A DNA stretch of 64,000 nt from Mycoplana rhizolycopersici (lineage in GTDB: Bacteria; Pseudomonadota; Alphaproteobacteria; Rhizobiales; Rhizobiaceae): contig NZ_JABXYK010000009.1 of the NCBI RefSeq assembly GCF_013378445.1, forward strand, positions 124,001-188,000. Direction: 5' to 3'. This document shows, piece after piece, positions 52,581 through 62,459 of this stretch (position 1 is the stretch's first letter; each line of letters starts with the position of its first letter). Under the pieces are notes generated by a model that did not search any database, had not been told where the DNA came from, and worked only from the letters and a program-made list of their open reading frames with translations. Made by a program: the position numbers and the translations under genes.

Positions 52581-53714
52581 ATGGCTAAAACTGACTTCTA
52601 CGAGACGCTGGGCGTTTCCCGGACAGCTGACGAAAAGGAGCTGAAGAGCGCCTTTCGCAAGATGGCGATGAAGTATCACCCGGACAAGAATCCGGGAGAT
52701 GCGACCGCCGAGGTCCGGTTCAAGGAAGTCAACGAGGCCTACGAGATCCTGAAGGATCCGCAGAAGCGCGCCGCCTACGACCGCTACGGCCACGCAGCCT
52801 TCGAGCAAGGCGGCATGGGCGGCGGCGGCTTTGGCGGCGGCGGGTTCGGTGCAGGCGGCTTCTCGGACATCTTCGAAGACATCTTCGGCGAAATGATGGG
52901 CGGCGGGCGCCAGCGGCGCTCCTCCGGCGGCCGCGAGCGCGGGGCCGACCTGCGATACAACATGGAGATCTCGCTCGAGGAATCCTTCACCGGCAAGACG
53001 GCGCAGATCCGCGTTCCGACCTCTATCACCTGCGACGTCTGCACTGGAACGGGCGCCAAGCCGGGCACCAAGCCGCAAACCTGCGGCACCTGCCAGGGGG
53101 CTGGCCGCGTGCGCGCGGCCCAGGGCTTCTTCTCGATCGAGCGCACCTGTCCGACCTGCCAGGGCCGCGGCACGATCATTCCCGATCCCTGCACCAAGTG
53201 CCACGGCCACGGCCGTGTCACCGAAGAGCGCTCGCTTTCCGTCAACATCCCGCAGGGGATCGAGGACGGCACCCGTATCCGTCTGGCCGGCGAGGGCGAG
53301 GCGGGCGTGCGCGGCGGACCTGCCGGCGATCTCTACATTTTCCTGTCGGTCAAGCCGCATGAGATTTTCCAGCGCGATGGAGCGGATCTGCACTGCAGCG
53401 TGCCGATCTCGATGACGACGGCTGCCCTCGGCGGCACCTTCGACGTCTCCACGCTGGACGGCACGAAGTCGCGCGTGACGGTGCCGGAAGGCACGCAGAA
53501 CGGCCGCCAGTTCCGCCTGAAGGGCAAGGGCATGCCGGTGCTGCGCTCCAACCAGGTAGGCGATCTATACATCCAGATCATGATCGAGACGCCGCAGAAA
53601 CTGACGAAGCGCCAGCGCGAGCTACTGAAGGAGTTCGAGGAAATCTCCTCGAAGGACAACAATCCGGAATCGACGGGCTTCTTCGCCCGCATGAAGGAAT
53701 TCTTCGAAGGCTGA
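52581..53714 (+). CDS. dnaJ: Co-chaperone DnaJ
   Basis: Type I Hsp40 of 377 residues. The J domain has the HPD tripeptide in [11 protein letters not shown] Gly/Phe-rich segment follows ([18 protein letters not shown]), then four zinc repeats: [24 protein letters not shown] and CTKCHGHG. The C-terminal substrate domain ends [11 protein letters not shown]. It stimulates DnaK ATPase. The ribosome site is weak compared with dnaK, consistent with lower expression. Confidence 0.97.
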   Translation: MAKTDFYETLGVSRTADEKELKSAFRKMAMKYHPDKNPGDATAEVRFKEVNEAYEILKDPQKRAAYDRYGHAAFEQGGMGGGGFGGGGFGAGGFSDIFEDIFGEMMGGGRQRRSSGGRERGADLRYNMEISLEESFTGKTAQIRVPTSITCDVCTGTGAKPGTKPQTCGTCQGAGRVRAAQGFFSIERTCPTCQGRGTIIPDPCTKCHGHGRVTEERSLSVNIPQGIEDGTRIRLAGEGEAGVRGGPAGDLYIFLSVKPHEIFQRDGADLHCSVPISMTTAALGGTFDVSTLDGTKSRVTVPEGTQNGRQFRLKGKGMPVLRSNQVGDLYIQIMIETPQKLTKRQRELLKEFEEISSKDNNPESTGFFARMKEFFEG

Positions 53715-53740
53715 TTGCCGCGATTTTACGACACGTTTCC

Positions 53741-53766
53741 AATGCCCGGCACAGCCGGGCATTTTC
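53741..53766 (+). terminator. Terminator after dnaJ
   Basis: A perfect 10-bp stem AATGCCCGGC/GCCGGGCATT with a 3-base loop (ACA), then TTCATTT. It stands between dnaJ and the convergent AAA ATPase gene. Confidence 0.75.
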
Positions 53767-53785
53767 ATTTCGAATGGCTGTTAGC

Positions 53786-54361
53786 CTACCGGATCCTGTC
53801 GACGATGAAATCTGCGCGGCTCTCAATGGAGGTCTTCGGCAGTTCCAGCGGGTGGTAGTTCAGCCTGCGGAACGTCGAAAGGGAGGCGTCGTATTGGGCG
53901 ACGGCCTCCTCATAGGAATGGCGGCGCTCCCTGTCGCCTGAGTATATCTCCGGCCAGGGCGGGGTGACGAAGACCGTCCGACAATAGCGCAGAAGCCCTG
54001 CCGCCCTTTCGAGGTGAGCGGGCACGTCGCGGCGTAGATATTCGAAGAAGGCGACGGCGTCGACGATACCGCGGTCGAAGAAGACGGACCCGGTACATTC
54101 GGCCGCGGCCGTCATCTGCCGCATGGCGCGGGAAACGCACAGCTCGGCGAAGAGCGCCTGGTCGCGCCAGGGCAGCGCCGGGCCGTCGATCAAAAGCTGC
54201 TCCCGCACCACCTCGCGGCCCGGCTCCTCGAAAGCGGCGAAACCACGCATTCGCAGGGCGGAAAGCAGCGCCGACTTTCCTCCGCCGGAACAGCCGGACA
54301 AGAGAACGAAGCGGTCTGCGTAATCCGCCAGGCGGTCCAGCGGAAGGGTTTCTTCAAGCAT
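53786..54361 (-). CDS. AAA/P-loop ATPase (AAA_28 type)
   Basis: A 191-residue predicted nucleotide-dependent kinase or ATPase. Walker A is GCSGGGKS (23-30); GREVVREQLLIDG, a middle acidic VFFDRGIVDAVAF (Walker B-like) and RTVFVTPPWPEIY are conserved blocks of this single-domain family, which resembles nucleoside/small-molecule kinases. The substrate is unknown. It converges on dnaJ. Confidence 0.75.
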   Translation of the reverse strand: MLEETLPLDRLADYADRFVLLSGCSGGGKSALLSALRMRGFAAFEEPGREVVREQLLIDGPALPWRDQALFAELCVSRAMRQMTAAAECTGSVFFDRGIVDAVAFFEYLRRDVPAHLERAAGLLRYCRTVFVTPPWPEIYSGDRERRHSYEEAVAQYDASLSTFRRLNYHPLELPKTSIESRADFIVDRIR

Positions 54362-54492
54362 GAAGCCTCCATGAATGAACGAACGCCGCCCCGCGTCCGC
54401 GCAGGTGTCGATTATTCCTCAATGTTCGGGAAGGGCGGGCGTGATGTGCCGCGGCTCTTTTCTGTCACCGCCAGTCGGGATCGTCAAGCGTT

Positions 54493-55314
54493 TCAGCTGT
54501 CCAGCTCGGCTGCGGCAAGGGCTGCGACGGCGAGATCGATGTCGGCCGGCATTCCGTCGTCCAGATACCAGACGGCCGACAGCCCCGCCCAGGCGACAAT
54601 CCATTGCAGCAACCGGTGAGGGTCGAGGTCGGCCTCGGCGCAGACGATCCCGAGACGCGCTGCGAACCGTTCCGGCAGCGTCGCGACCGGAACCGACGGA
54701 TCGGCAAGATCGGGATTGCAGAAGATGTTGGCATAGTCGAAGACGCGCTCGCCAAGCAGCCCCTTGGGATCGATCGCCAGCCAGCCACGCTCGCCGAAAT
54801 CGAGGAAATTGTCGTGATGAACGTCGCCGTGCAGGACCACCATTTCGCGCTGGCTGGCCAAGAGTTCACGCGCCGTGGCGGCGCAGCGGTGCAGGATGCC
54901 GCCGTGACTGACAGCGCCGGGCTCGAGCGCCTCGAACCATTTCCCCAAAGGGACAAGTTCCGGCAACGCGCGTGGCTGGGGCCGATGCAGGCGCTCGACC
55001 GCAGTACAGAGGATATGTGTGGCCTCGTCGTCCCGACCACTGCGGGCGAGCGCGGCAAGCGACTGTGCGCCGCAGGCGCGCTCCAGCAGAATGGCGTCCC
55101 CTTCCGCGGCATAGACCGACGCCGCCCCCTCGCCGTTCCACCAGGCCATCAGCCTGCCGCCGGTCGCTTCGTCCGGCACCGTCGCCACCTTCAGCATCGC
55201 CGGGCGGCCGTACCATTGCACGGGAAGCAGATGGCTGCTTGGCGTGGCGACGGCTACACCGTCCGGCACAAGCTTCCATTTCCTGACGAACGGATCGAGG
55301 AGGGGATTGGACGT
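54493..55314 (-). CDS. APH(6)-like aminoglycoside/hydroxyurea phosphotransferase
   Basis: A kinase-fold phosphotransferase of about 273 residues, family APH_6_hur (streptomycin or hydroxyurea modifying). Catalytic Brenner motif: VVLHGDVHHDNFLDFG; the metal-binding DPKG is in WLAIDPKGLLGERVFDYANIF. The start is unclear. There is no ATG, GTG or TTG near a good GAGAGGGAG site at the end of the HAD gene; the codon at the right spacing is ACG (55314), and the first usual start is GTG at 55269, which would remove 15 residues. It is downstream of and probably coupled to the HAD phosphatase gene. A native metabolic kinase role is as likely as resistance. Confidence 0.75.
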   Translation of the reverse strand, partial: TSNPLLDPFVRKWKLVPDGVAVATPSSHLLPVQWYGRPAMLKVATVPDEATGGRLMAWWNGEGAASVYAAEGDAILLERACGAQSLAALARSGRDDEATHILCTAVERLHRPQPRALPELVPLGKWFEALEPGAVSHGGILHRCAATARELLASQREMVVLHGDVHHDNFLDFGERGWLAIDPKGLLGERVFDYANIFCNPDLADPSVPVATLPERFAARLGIVCAEADLDPHRLLQWIVAWAGLSAVWYLDDGMPADIDLAVAALAAAELDS

Positions 55315-55328
55315 GAAGTAACTCCCTC

Positions 55329-56027
55329 TCAGGATGTGACGGCGGGTGCCAGTGTCAGAACGCCGCTCGCATCGACGCTCAGGCGCAACTGGCGATAGCT
55401 TGCGATCGACGGATGGCCTGTCACCGGTTCCTCCGCATGGGTCGCGGTGACGACGACAACGCCGGCGCCGGCGCGCTCTCCCGCTTTCACGCCGGCCTCC
55501 ACGTCCTCGAACACCAGGCAGCGTGCGGGATCGACACCGAGCCGTGAAGCGGCGAGCAGATAACCCTCGGGCGAAGGCTTGCCGGTCTTGACGTCTTCCG
55601 CCGTCACGATCGTCTGCGGAAGCGCGATGCCGGCGGCCTCCAGCCTGCGTCGCGCCAGCGCGATCGGCGCGGAGGTGACGATCGCCCAGCGATCGGCCGG
55701 CAAGGCCGCCAGGAATGCGATGGCGCCGTCGATCGCCACCACACCCTCGACATCCTCGATCTCGCCGCGCTCGACCTCTAGCGCCTCGGCGCGCGGATCG
55801 ACACCCGGAAGGTTCAGCGCAGTGATCGTATCGATGCCCCGCCTTCCGTGCATCGTCGGCAGGAAGGCCTCGACGTCGAGCCCGTGCTTGCGCGCCCAAT
55901 TGCCCCATACGCGCTCGGTGGCCGCGATCGAATTGATCAGCGTGCCATCCATGTCGAACAGGAAGGCGTCGAAGGTTTGGCCAAAGGTCGGGAAAGTCTG
56001 TGTGTCCACGTCTCGTCCATCCACCAT
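55329..56027 (-). CDS. HAD-superfamily sugar-phosphate phosphatase
   Basis: A 232-residue haloacid-dehalogenase phosphatase with a helical cap. Motif I is F-D25-M-D27-G-T-L, motif II is IVTSAP, the Lys of motif III is in KTGKPSPEGYLLA, and motif IV is CLVFEDVEAGVKAGERAG. It resembles glycerol-phosphate or 2-deoxyglucose-6-phosphate phosphatases (GPP/YniC group). It precedes the APH-like gene by 14 bases on the same strand. Confidence 0.86.
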   Translation of the reverse strand: MVDGRDVDTQTFPTFGQTFDAFLFDMDGTLINSIAATERVWGNWARKHGLDVEAFLPTMHGRRGIDTITALNLPGVDPRAEALEVERGEIEDVEGVVAIDGAIAFLAALPADRWAIVTSAPIALARRRLEAAGIALPQTIVTAEDVKTGKPSPEGYLLAASRLGVDPARCLVFEDVEAGVKAGERAGAGVVVVTATHAEEPVTGHPSIASYRQLRLSVDASGVLTLAPAVTS

Positions 56028-56253
56028 TCAGGATTGCATGCGCCGTGATGGCGCGGTCAGGACGGGATACCGCCCGCCGGCGGCAGAAGCAACGCTGTCG
56101 CGTTCACGATCAATAACGTCCGTTTTGTGGACGGTCCATTCAATCCCGGGATACTGGCGGAGTCCGGAAATGGCAATTATGTTTCTCTACAAGTCGGCGC
56201 CGGACAGGACATAAGGGCGCCAGTCGGCCGCGATCCGGCCAAGGGGTGTTGCG

Positions 56254-56493
56254 ATGCTCTTCCGATCCTTTCTTCTGCTCACCGTCTCCGTAGCGCTGGC
56301 CGGCACCGCCTCTGCCACGTCTCGCGACCGGCGTGACCACCCATCCTACGACCTGCCGGTTGTCGTGCGCGGCAAGACCAGCATGCGCCAGGCCATGGGA
56401 ACCAGTTCAACGTTCAGCTTCAAGACGTTCCAACGGGACGGACAACAGAAGCCAGAGCCCTATTCCTATCCCGAGCCCGACAGCAACCGGTAA
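56254..56493 (+). CDS. Small exported hypothetical protein (79 aa)
   Basis: A 79-residue protein with a signal peptide (LFRSFLLLTVSVALAGTASA) and a short polar mature part (TSRDRRDHPSYDLPVVVRG... PYSYPEPDSNR). The ATG at 56254 has an AAGGGG site. No cysteines or recognised domain. A strong hairpin follows the stop. Confidence 0.6.
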   Translation: MLFRSFLLLTVSVALAGTASATSRDRRDHPSYDLPVVVRGKTSMRQAMGTSSTFSFKTFQRDGQQKPEPYSYPEPDSNR

Positions 56494-56532
56494 GCCGGCC
56501 GACGCGCCTTGCTCTGGGCGCGACGGCCGGCT
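56493..56532. terminator. Hairpin between the 79-aa gene and the opp operon end
   Basis: A stem of 9 bp (AGCCGGCCG/CGGCCGGCT), one mismatch, then 6 bp (CGCGCC/GGCGCG) around an 8-base loop, starting at the stop codon of the small gene. It lies 23 bases from the end of the convergent ATPase gene, so it may stop transcription from both sides; there is no T run. Confidence 0.55.
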
Positions 56533-56554
56533 CTGGCCTCACATGGCGCTGGCC

Positions 56555-58156
56555 TCATATGTTGAAGGCGGCGCCGATCAGGGATTTCGTGTAGGCGTTG
56601 GCGGGCGCCTCGAAGATCGAATCGGTCTCCCCCTCCTCGACGATGCGGCCATCCTTCATCACCACGACATAGTCCGACATCGCCTTCACCACCGATAGAT
56701 CGTGGCTGATGAACACGTAGGAGAGACGGTGGCTCATCTGCAAATTGCGCAGAAGCTCGATCACCTGCCCCTGCACCGATCGATCGAGCGCCGATGTCGG
56801 TTCGTCGAGAATAACGACCTTCGGCTTGAGGATCATGGCGCGGGCGATGGCGATGCGCTGACGCTGGCCGCCCGAGAATTCGTGCGGGTAACGGTTGCGC
56901 GCCTCGGGATCCAGTCCCACCTCGCTCAACGCTGCGATCGCCCGCCGATCGCGCTCGGCCTTGCCGAGTTCCGGCTCGTGCACGAGCAGGCCCTCGGTGA
57001 TGATCTCGCCCACCGTTTGGCGTGGTGAAAGCGATCCATACGGGTCCTGGAAGACGAGCTGCATCGCCTTGCGCAACGGACGCATGCGCGAACGGTCAAA
57101 GCCCGAAATGTCCGTCGAACCAAACCGGTATCGTCCCTCGGCGTGGACGAGCCGCAGCAATGCACGTCCCAGCGTCGATTTTCCCGATCCCGATTCTCCG
57201 ACGATGCCGATGGTCTGCCCCTCCCGCAGCCTCACCGTCACGCGGTCCACCGCGCGGAACTTCGACGCACCGCCCGAAAAGAGCCCGCCGCCGATCCGGT
57301 AGTCCACGACGACGTCGCGTCCTTCCAGAATGATCGGTGCGGTATCGGCCGGCGGCGCCTTTCGGCCATGCGGTTCTGCGGCGAGCAGCATCTTCGTGTA
57401 GTCGGACGTCGGCCGCTCGAAGATGTCGGCGGTCGTCCCCTGCTCCACCACCTCGCCGCGCCGCATCACCGCCACGCGCTCTGCGAAATGCCTGACGATG
57501 CCGAGATCGTGGGTGATCAGGACGATCGCCATGCCGAAGCGCTCCTGCAGCGAGCGCAGAAGCTTGAGGATCTGCGCCTGGATGGTGACATCGAGCGCGG
57601 TCGTCGGTTCGTCGGCGATCAGGATGTCCGGGTCGTTGGCGAGCGCCATGGCGATCATGACGCGCTGGCGCTGCCCGCCCGAGAGCTCGTGCGGATAGCT
57701 GTCGATGCGCCGGGCCGGCTCGGGGATACCCACGAGCTCCAGAAGCTCCAGCACCCGCTTGCGCGCCTCCTTGTAGCTGCCGCCACGGTGGTGGACGATC
57801 GGTTCTGCGATCTGGCGCCCGATCGGATAGAGCGGATCGAGCGAGGTCATCGGCTCCTGGAAAATCATCGTGACCTTGGCGCCGCGGACCTTGTTCAGCT
57901 CTGCCGGCGGCAGGCCGATCAGTTCCTTGCCGCGGTACTTGGCCGAGCCCGTCACCGCGCCGTTGCCGGCGAGAAGACCCATGATGCCCATCATGGTCTG
58001 GCTCTTGCCGGAGCCGGACTCGCCGACCACGGCAAGCGTCTCGCCTGCCTTGACGTCGAGGTCGATGCCCTTGACGGCATTGACCGTTCCGTCGGGCGTG
58101 GTGAAATTCACCTTCAGCTCGCGGATGGCGAGGATCGTTTCGTTCGTCTCTGCCAT
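56555..58156 (-). CDS. Oligopeptide ABC transporter ATPase, fused OppD-OppF type
   Basis: A 533-residue protein with two ABC ATPase domains. First: Walker A GESGSGKS (45-52), signature LSGGQRQR, Walker [13 protein letters not shown]. Second: Walker [30 protein letters not shown]. This tandem form is shared with YejF/GsiA-type systems. It energises the two permeases directly upstream (gap of one base to the OppC-like stop) and completes the four-gene uptake operon. Confidence 0.93.
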   Translation of the reverse strand: MAETNETILAIRELKVNFTTPDGTVNAVKGIDLDVKAGETLAVVGESGSGKSQTMMGIMGLLAGNGAVTGSAKYRGKELIGLPPAELNKVRGAKVTMIFQEPMTSLDPLYPIGRQIAEPIVHHRGGSYKEARKRVLELLELVGIPEPARRIDSYPHELSGGQRQRVMIAMALANDPDILIADEPTTALDVTIQAQILKLLRSLQERFGMAIVLITHDLGIVRHFAERVAVMRRGEVVEQGTTADIFERPTSDYTKMLLAAEPHGRKAPPADTAPIILEGRDVVVDYRIGGGLFSGGASKFRAVDRVTVRLREGQTIGIVGESGSGKSTLGRALLRLVHAEGRYRFGSTDISGFDRSRMRPLRKAMQLVFQDPYGSLSPRQTVGEIITEGLLVHEPELGKAERDRRAIAALSEVGLDPEARNRYPHEFSGGQRQRIAIARAMILKPKVVILDEPTSALDRSVQGQVIELLRNLQMSHRLSYVFISHDLSVVKAMSDYVVVMKDGRIVEEGETDSIFEAPANAYTKSLIGAAFNI

Positions 58157-58157
58157 C

Positions 58158-59291
58158 TCAGCGGTCCTTCGGGTCGAACGCGTCGCGCAGGCCGTCGCCG
58201 ACGAAGTTTAGCGAGAACAACGTGGCGACGAAGAAGATCGACGGGAAAATCAAGAGCCACGGCGCGGACTGGATGTTGTTCGCCCCTTCCGAAATCAGCG
58301 CGCCCCAGCTCGTCAGCGGCGCCTGGACGCCAAGGCCGAGGAAGGACAGGAAGCTCTCGAGCAGGATCACCTTCGGTACGACGACGGTGACGAAGACGAT
58401 GACCGGGCCGATCGTGTTGGGGATGATGTGCCGGCGGATGATCTGCCAATCGGTGAGCCCCAGCGCCTGCGCGGCGCCGACGAATTCACGCCGCTTCAGC
58501 GCCAGTGTCTGGCCGCGCACGATGCGCGCCATGTCCAGCCACTCCACCGCGCCGATCACCAGGAAGATCAGAACGAAGCTGCGGCCGAAGAAGACGACAA
58601 GAACGACGACGAGGAACACGAAGGGCAGTGAATAGAGGATCTCGACGAAGCGCATCATGACGTTGTCGACACGCCCGCCGATATAGCCCGACGTCGCGCC
58701 GTAGACGACGCCGATGCCGAGCGAGACGAGGCTTGCGAGCAGGCCCACGGCAATCGAGATCTGTCCGCCGAGCATGACGCGCGCGAGAAGGTCCCGCCCG
58801 TTGGAATCGGTACCGAAGGGAAAGTACTCGCGGTTCACCTGCCCGCTCAGCCTCATGACACGGCCGTCATTCTCGGTCGCGTCGACCTTGGTGTCGCGGA
58901 ACTCGTTGGCCCTGTCGAAGTAGCGCGTCGCACGCGGATCGATCGGCTCGTCGGCGCTGATGGTCGCGGTAAATGCTTGCCCGTCCACCGTGAACGCGTC
59001 GAGCTTCACGCGCGCCCGGGCGGCAACACCCTCCATGACCTCCTGCAGCGTCGACACGTCGGGGCGCGGCTGCAGGCTGGGCGGGATCGTCACGTAGGAC
59101 GGAAACACCTGGTCATAGGTGTGCGGAACGAAGAGCGGGCCAAGGAACGAGAAGAGGGCGATCAGAAGCAGCGTCACGCAGCCCGCCATCGCCGCCCTGT
59201 TTCGGCGGAAACGGATGAGTGCGAGCTGGAACAGGCTGCGGCTGACGGTCTTCGGCGGCTCGTGCAGCGGGTTTGCGGCAATGTCAGTCAT
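58158..59291 (-). CDS. Oligopeptide ABC transporter permease, OppC-like
   Basis: A 377-residue inner-membrane permease. The N-terminus LIRFRRNRAAMAGCVTLLLIALFSFL is the OppC/DppC N-domain. A long periplasmic insert of about 130 residues (TIPPSLQPRPDVSTLQEVM and onward) is larger than in E. coli OppC. The conserved membrane core has GTDSNGRDLLARVMLGGQIS and the EAA-type loop EFVGAAQALGLTDWQIIRRHIIPN. The ATG at 59291 overlaps the OppB stop by 8 bases. Confidence 0.92.
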   Translation of the reverse strand: MTDIAANPLHEPPKTVSRSLFQLALIRFRRNRAAMAGCVTLLLIALFSFLGPLFVPHTYDQVFPSYVTIPPSLQPRPDVSTLQEVMEGVAARARVKLDAFTVDGQAFTATISADEPIDPRATRYFDRANEFRDTKVDATENDGRVMRLSGQVNREYFPFGTDSNGRDLLARVMLGGQISIAVGLLASLVSLGIGVVYGATSGYIGGRVDNVMMRFVEILYSLPFVFLVVVLVVFFGRSFVLIFLVIGAVEWLDMARIVRGQTLALKRREFVGAAQALGLTDWQIIRRHIIPNTIGPVIVFVTVVVPKVILLESFLSFLGLGVQAPLTSWGALISEGANNIQSAPWLLIFPSIFFVATLFSLNFVGDGLRDAFDPKDR

Positions 59292-60207
59292 GGCGGACCC
59301 TCGGGTCGAGAAGGCCATAGAGGATGTCGACCAAAAGATTGAAGACGATGACGAAGATGGCGATCAGGATGACCGTGCCCATGACCAGCGTATAGTCACG
59401 GTTGATCGCCCCGAGGACGAAATAGCGGCCGACGCCGGGAATCGTGAAAATCGTCTCGACCACGGCCGACCCCGTCAACAGGGCTGCGGCGCAGGGCGCC
59501 AGGTAGGACACGACCGGCAACATCGCGCCGCGCATGGCATGCGTGACGACGACGACGCGGGCCGGCAGGCCATAGGCCTTGACCGTGCGGATATGATCGG
59601 CATGCAGCGCCTCGATCATCGAGCCGCGCGTCAGGCGGGCGAAAACGGCCAACTGCGGCAGCGCGAGTGCGATCATCGGGAGGATCAGGAAGCGCAACGA
59701 TCCATCCCCCCAGCCGCCGGCCGGCAGCCACGACAGGATGATCGCGAAGATCAGCGTCAACACCGGGCCGACCACGAAGTTCGGCACGGTGGTGCCCACG
59801 GTCGCAAGCGACATGATGCCGAAGTCGAGCGCGCTGTTCTGGCGCAGCGCGGCAACCGTGCCCATCGCGACGCCGCCGATCAGGGCCAGCAGCAGCGCAT
59901 AGAAGCCGAGCTCCATCGAATAGGGCAGGCCCTTGCCGATCAGTTCGGCGACCGAATTGTCCTTGTAGACGTAGCTCGGGCCGAAATCGCCTGTCACGGC
60001 ATTGCTGACATAGGTCGCGTACTGCCGCCACAGCGGCTGATCCAGCTGGTAGGTGCGAACCAGGTTTTCCATCGTCGCCGGCGGCAGCGGTCGTTCCAGA
60101 TTGAAGGGCCCGCCGGGGGCAAACCGCATGAGGAAGAAGGAAATCGTGACGACGATGAACAAGGTCGGCACGGCGCTCGCAAGGCGGCGCAAGACGAAGG
60201 CTATCAT
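59284..60207 (-). CDS. Oligopeptide ABC transporter permease, OppB-like
   Basis: A 307-residue permease of normal OppB length: N-terminal IAFVLRRLASAVPTLFIVVT, membrane core with DFGPSYVYKDNSVAELIGKG, the EAA loop in HADHIRTVKAYGLPARVVVVTHAMRGAM and VETIFTIPGVGRYFVLGAINRDY. It pairs with the OppC-like protein to form the channel. It begins 61 bases after the binding-protein gene. Confidence 0.93.
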   Translation of the reverse strand: MIAFVLRRLASAVPTLFIVVTISFFLMRFAPGGPFNLERPLPPATMENLVRTYQLDQPLWRQYATYVSNAVTGDFGPSYVYKDNSVAELIGKGLPYSMELGFYALLLALIGGVAMGTVAALRQNSALDFGIMSLATVGTTVPNFVVGPVLTLIFAIILSWLPAGGWGDGSLRFLILPMIALALPQLAVFARLTRGSMIEALHADHIRTVKAYGLPARVVVVTHAMRGAMLPVVSYLAPCAAALLTGSAVVETIFTIPGVGRYFVLGAINRDYTLVMGTVILIAIFVIVFNLLVDILYGLLDPRVRHD

Positions 60208-60268
60208 GCCCGTACTCCTGTGAAGCAGCGCATGGGACGTGCCCGTGCGCCACCTCGGATCGCAGCTG

Positions 60269-61867
60269 TTATTCGGATACGCTCAGGAAGCGGCTCAGGT
60301 GCTGGTTGGCGGCATTGTCATGCCAGCCCTGCACGCGCCCGGAAACGAGCCACAGGTCCGCCTGCGTCAGGAACGGCGCGATCGGCTGGTCCTTCATCAG
60401 CAGCGTCTCGGCCTCGTGCAGGAGCTTCGAACGGGCGGCCGGATCGGTCTCTTCGTAGGACTTCTTCATCAGGTCGTCGAACTCCGCGCTCTCGTAGTGA
60501 CCGTAGTTGAAGGTCTTGTTCGAGCTCAGGCTGAGGGCGAGGAAATTCTCCGCATCGGCATAGTCGGCGACCCAGCCGGCGCGGGCGACGTTGAACTTGC
60601 CGCCTTCCTGCAGGTAGGCGTAGTGCGAGGACACGTCGAGGTTCACCATCGAGACGGTTGCGCCGAAGGTGTTCTTCCACATGTCGGCGATGGCGGTGGC
60701 CACGCGCTCATGGTTCGGGTTGGTGTTGTAGCGGATCTCGATGTCGAGCGGCTTGCCGCCCTCGCCGTAGCCCGCCTCCTTCATCAGAGCGATCGCCTTG
60801 TCCTCACGGTCGAGCTGCGACAACGCCGAAAAATCGGCCTTCGCCGGCTCACCATAGGTCTCGATGCCGGGCGGCACCATGGAATAGGCCGGGATCTGCG
60901 AGCCGGAGTAGATCTCCTTGGCAAGGAAGTCTCGGTCCACGGCCATGGACAGCGCCTGGCGCACGCGCACGTCGCTATAGGGCTCCTGGCGGGTGTCGAA
61001 GGCGTAGTAGTAGGTTGCAAGCGTCGGCGACACGTGCACCTGGTCGCCATAGGCGCCGCGCAGGCGATCGATCTGGTCTGCGGAGAAGTTGTAGACGAGA
61101 TCCATCTCCTTCGCCTCGAAGCGCCGAACGGAGGCCGCCTGGTCGTCTATCGGGTAGAAGATCACCTTGTCGAGCTTGACGTTGGCGGCGTCCCAGTAGT
61201 TCGGATTCTTCTCGACGACGAGGTTGTCGTTCGGCACGTGGCTGACGAGCTTGAAGGCACCGTTCGAGACCATGGTGCCGGGCTTTACGAAATCAGCGCC
61301 ATTCTTCTCGACGCTCGCCTTGGAGACCGGCAGGGCCGTCTGGTGGGCCAGCAGTTCGAGGAAGAAGGGGGTCGGACGTTCGAGTGTGATTTCAAGCGTC
61401 TTCTCGTCGACTGCCTTCACCCCGAGATCTGTCGGCTGGGCCTCGCCCTTGTTGACCTTCTCCGCGTTCTTGATCGGATAAAGGATGTTGGCATAGCCGG
61501 CAGCCGTCTTCGGGTCCTCGACGCGGCGGAACGAGAAGGCGAAATCCTCCGCCGTCACCGGCGATCCGTCGGACCACTTGGCATCGCCGCGCAGCTTGAA
61601 CGTGTAGGTCAGGCCATCGTCGGAGAGATCCCAGGTCTCGGCCGCACCGGGAACGATCTTGCCGCTGGCATCGTAAATCGTCAGGCCTTCATAGAGATCC
61701 TTGAGGATGAATTCCTCAATGTTGATGGAGGTGTGGGCCTGGTCGAGCGTCTGCGGCTCGCCGGCATTGCCGCGATGAAGCACTGCCTCGGCCAGCGCCG
61801 GACTGCTTCCGACAAGCACTGCACCAAGCAAAAGAGCTGCGCGCAGGTTGAAGCGACGATAAGCCAT
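60269..61867 (-). CDS. Periplasmic oligopeptide-binding protein, OppA-like
   Basis: A 532-residue family 5 solute-binding protein with a signal peptide (LRAALLLGAVLVGSSPALA). Blocks AEAVLHRGNAGEPQTLDQAHT, LYEGLTIYDASGKIVPGAAETW and AKWSDGSPVTAEDFAFSFRRVEDP follow the E. coli OppA pattern. A GGGGAAGG ribosome site precedes the ATG; G-rich sites of this sort are typical AbcR targets, which can be tested. First gene of the opp operon. The ligand is probably short peptides. Confidence 0.93.
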   Translation of the reverse strand: MAYRRFNLRAALLLGAVLVGSSPALAEAVLHRGNAGEPQTLDQAHTSINIEEFILKDLYEGLTIYDASGKIVPGAAETWDLSDDGLTYTFKLRGDAKWSDGSPVTAEDFAFSFRRVEDPKTAAGYANILYPIKNAEKVNKGEAQPTDLGVKAVDEKTLEITLERPTPFFLELLAHQTALPVSKASVEKNGADFVKPGTMVSNGAFKLVSHVPNDNLVVEKNPNYWDAANVKLDKVIFYPIDDQAASVRRFEAKEMDLVYNFSADQIDRLRGAYGDQVHVSPTLATYYYAFDTRQEPYSDVRVRQALSMAVDRDFLAKEIYSGSQIPAYSMVPPGIETYGEPAKADFSALSQLDREDKAIALMKEAGYGEGGKPLDIEIRYNTNPNHERVATAIADMWKNTFGATVSMVNLDVSSHYAYLQEGGKFNVARAGWVADYADAENFLALSLSSNKTFNYGHYESAEFDDLMKKSYEETDPAARSKLLHEAETLLMKDQPIAPFLTQADLWLVSGRVQGWHDNAANQHLSRFLSVSE

Positions 61868-62459
61868 TTTTCTTTCCTTCCCCGTGTTATTCTGGCGTGA
61901 ATGGCCGGAGTGAATGCCAGAAACAGCGGGAACGCAAGGAAATTTGCAGCGGCTCGACCTCGAAGCATCGACCGTGAGATGCGGCGGTAAACGTCAGGAT
62001 TGCGGCAGGCACAGCCCTGTCTCGAAATGCGCCGGATAGCGCGCAAGCAGCCTTCGATCATAGCGCGATGCCCGGCCCTCTCGCGCTCTGCGCAATATTT
62101 CGCAAACCAAGCTTCCCTTTACGTAATATGTGCAAATGAAATTGTAGCGGACGTTTTCCTTTCCTGCGCCACGGTTATCGTCTGTGATACGGGCCGCATC
62201 CCGGCCGGGCATTTCCCCGGCACGACAAGATCGCGCCAGTTCTACTTATGCGAGCGCCGCAAAAGGGTTCAGGCATGCGGAGGAGATGTGGATAGGCGGC
62301 CGATTTTTCGCCCGTGTCCGTCCAGATACAGGGCACTCCTCACGTCCCAAGGTGTTCTCGCCACGAAGCGCGCCGGCGAAGCAGCAAGGTCAACAGTCGT
62401 GCCTTGCCCGGTCAGCGCTTCGCGGCTAACGTCGCCGCAGCGAATTGGGGAGCCATTGG
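61868..62459. other. 592-base gap between opp and the amidohydrolase gene
   Basis: No convincing gene. An AT-rich stretch near 62085-62145 could hold the two divergent promoters. A minus-strand frame at 61994-62212 is open for 72 codons but has no ribosome site or recognisable domain. I see no strong palindromes. Confidence 0.4.

Noticed and set aside
61994-62212. A 72-codon minus-strand frame upstream of opp
   Set aside because: No ribosome site, no homology I recognise; probably the leader region of opp.
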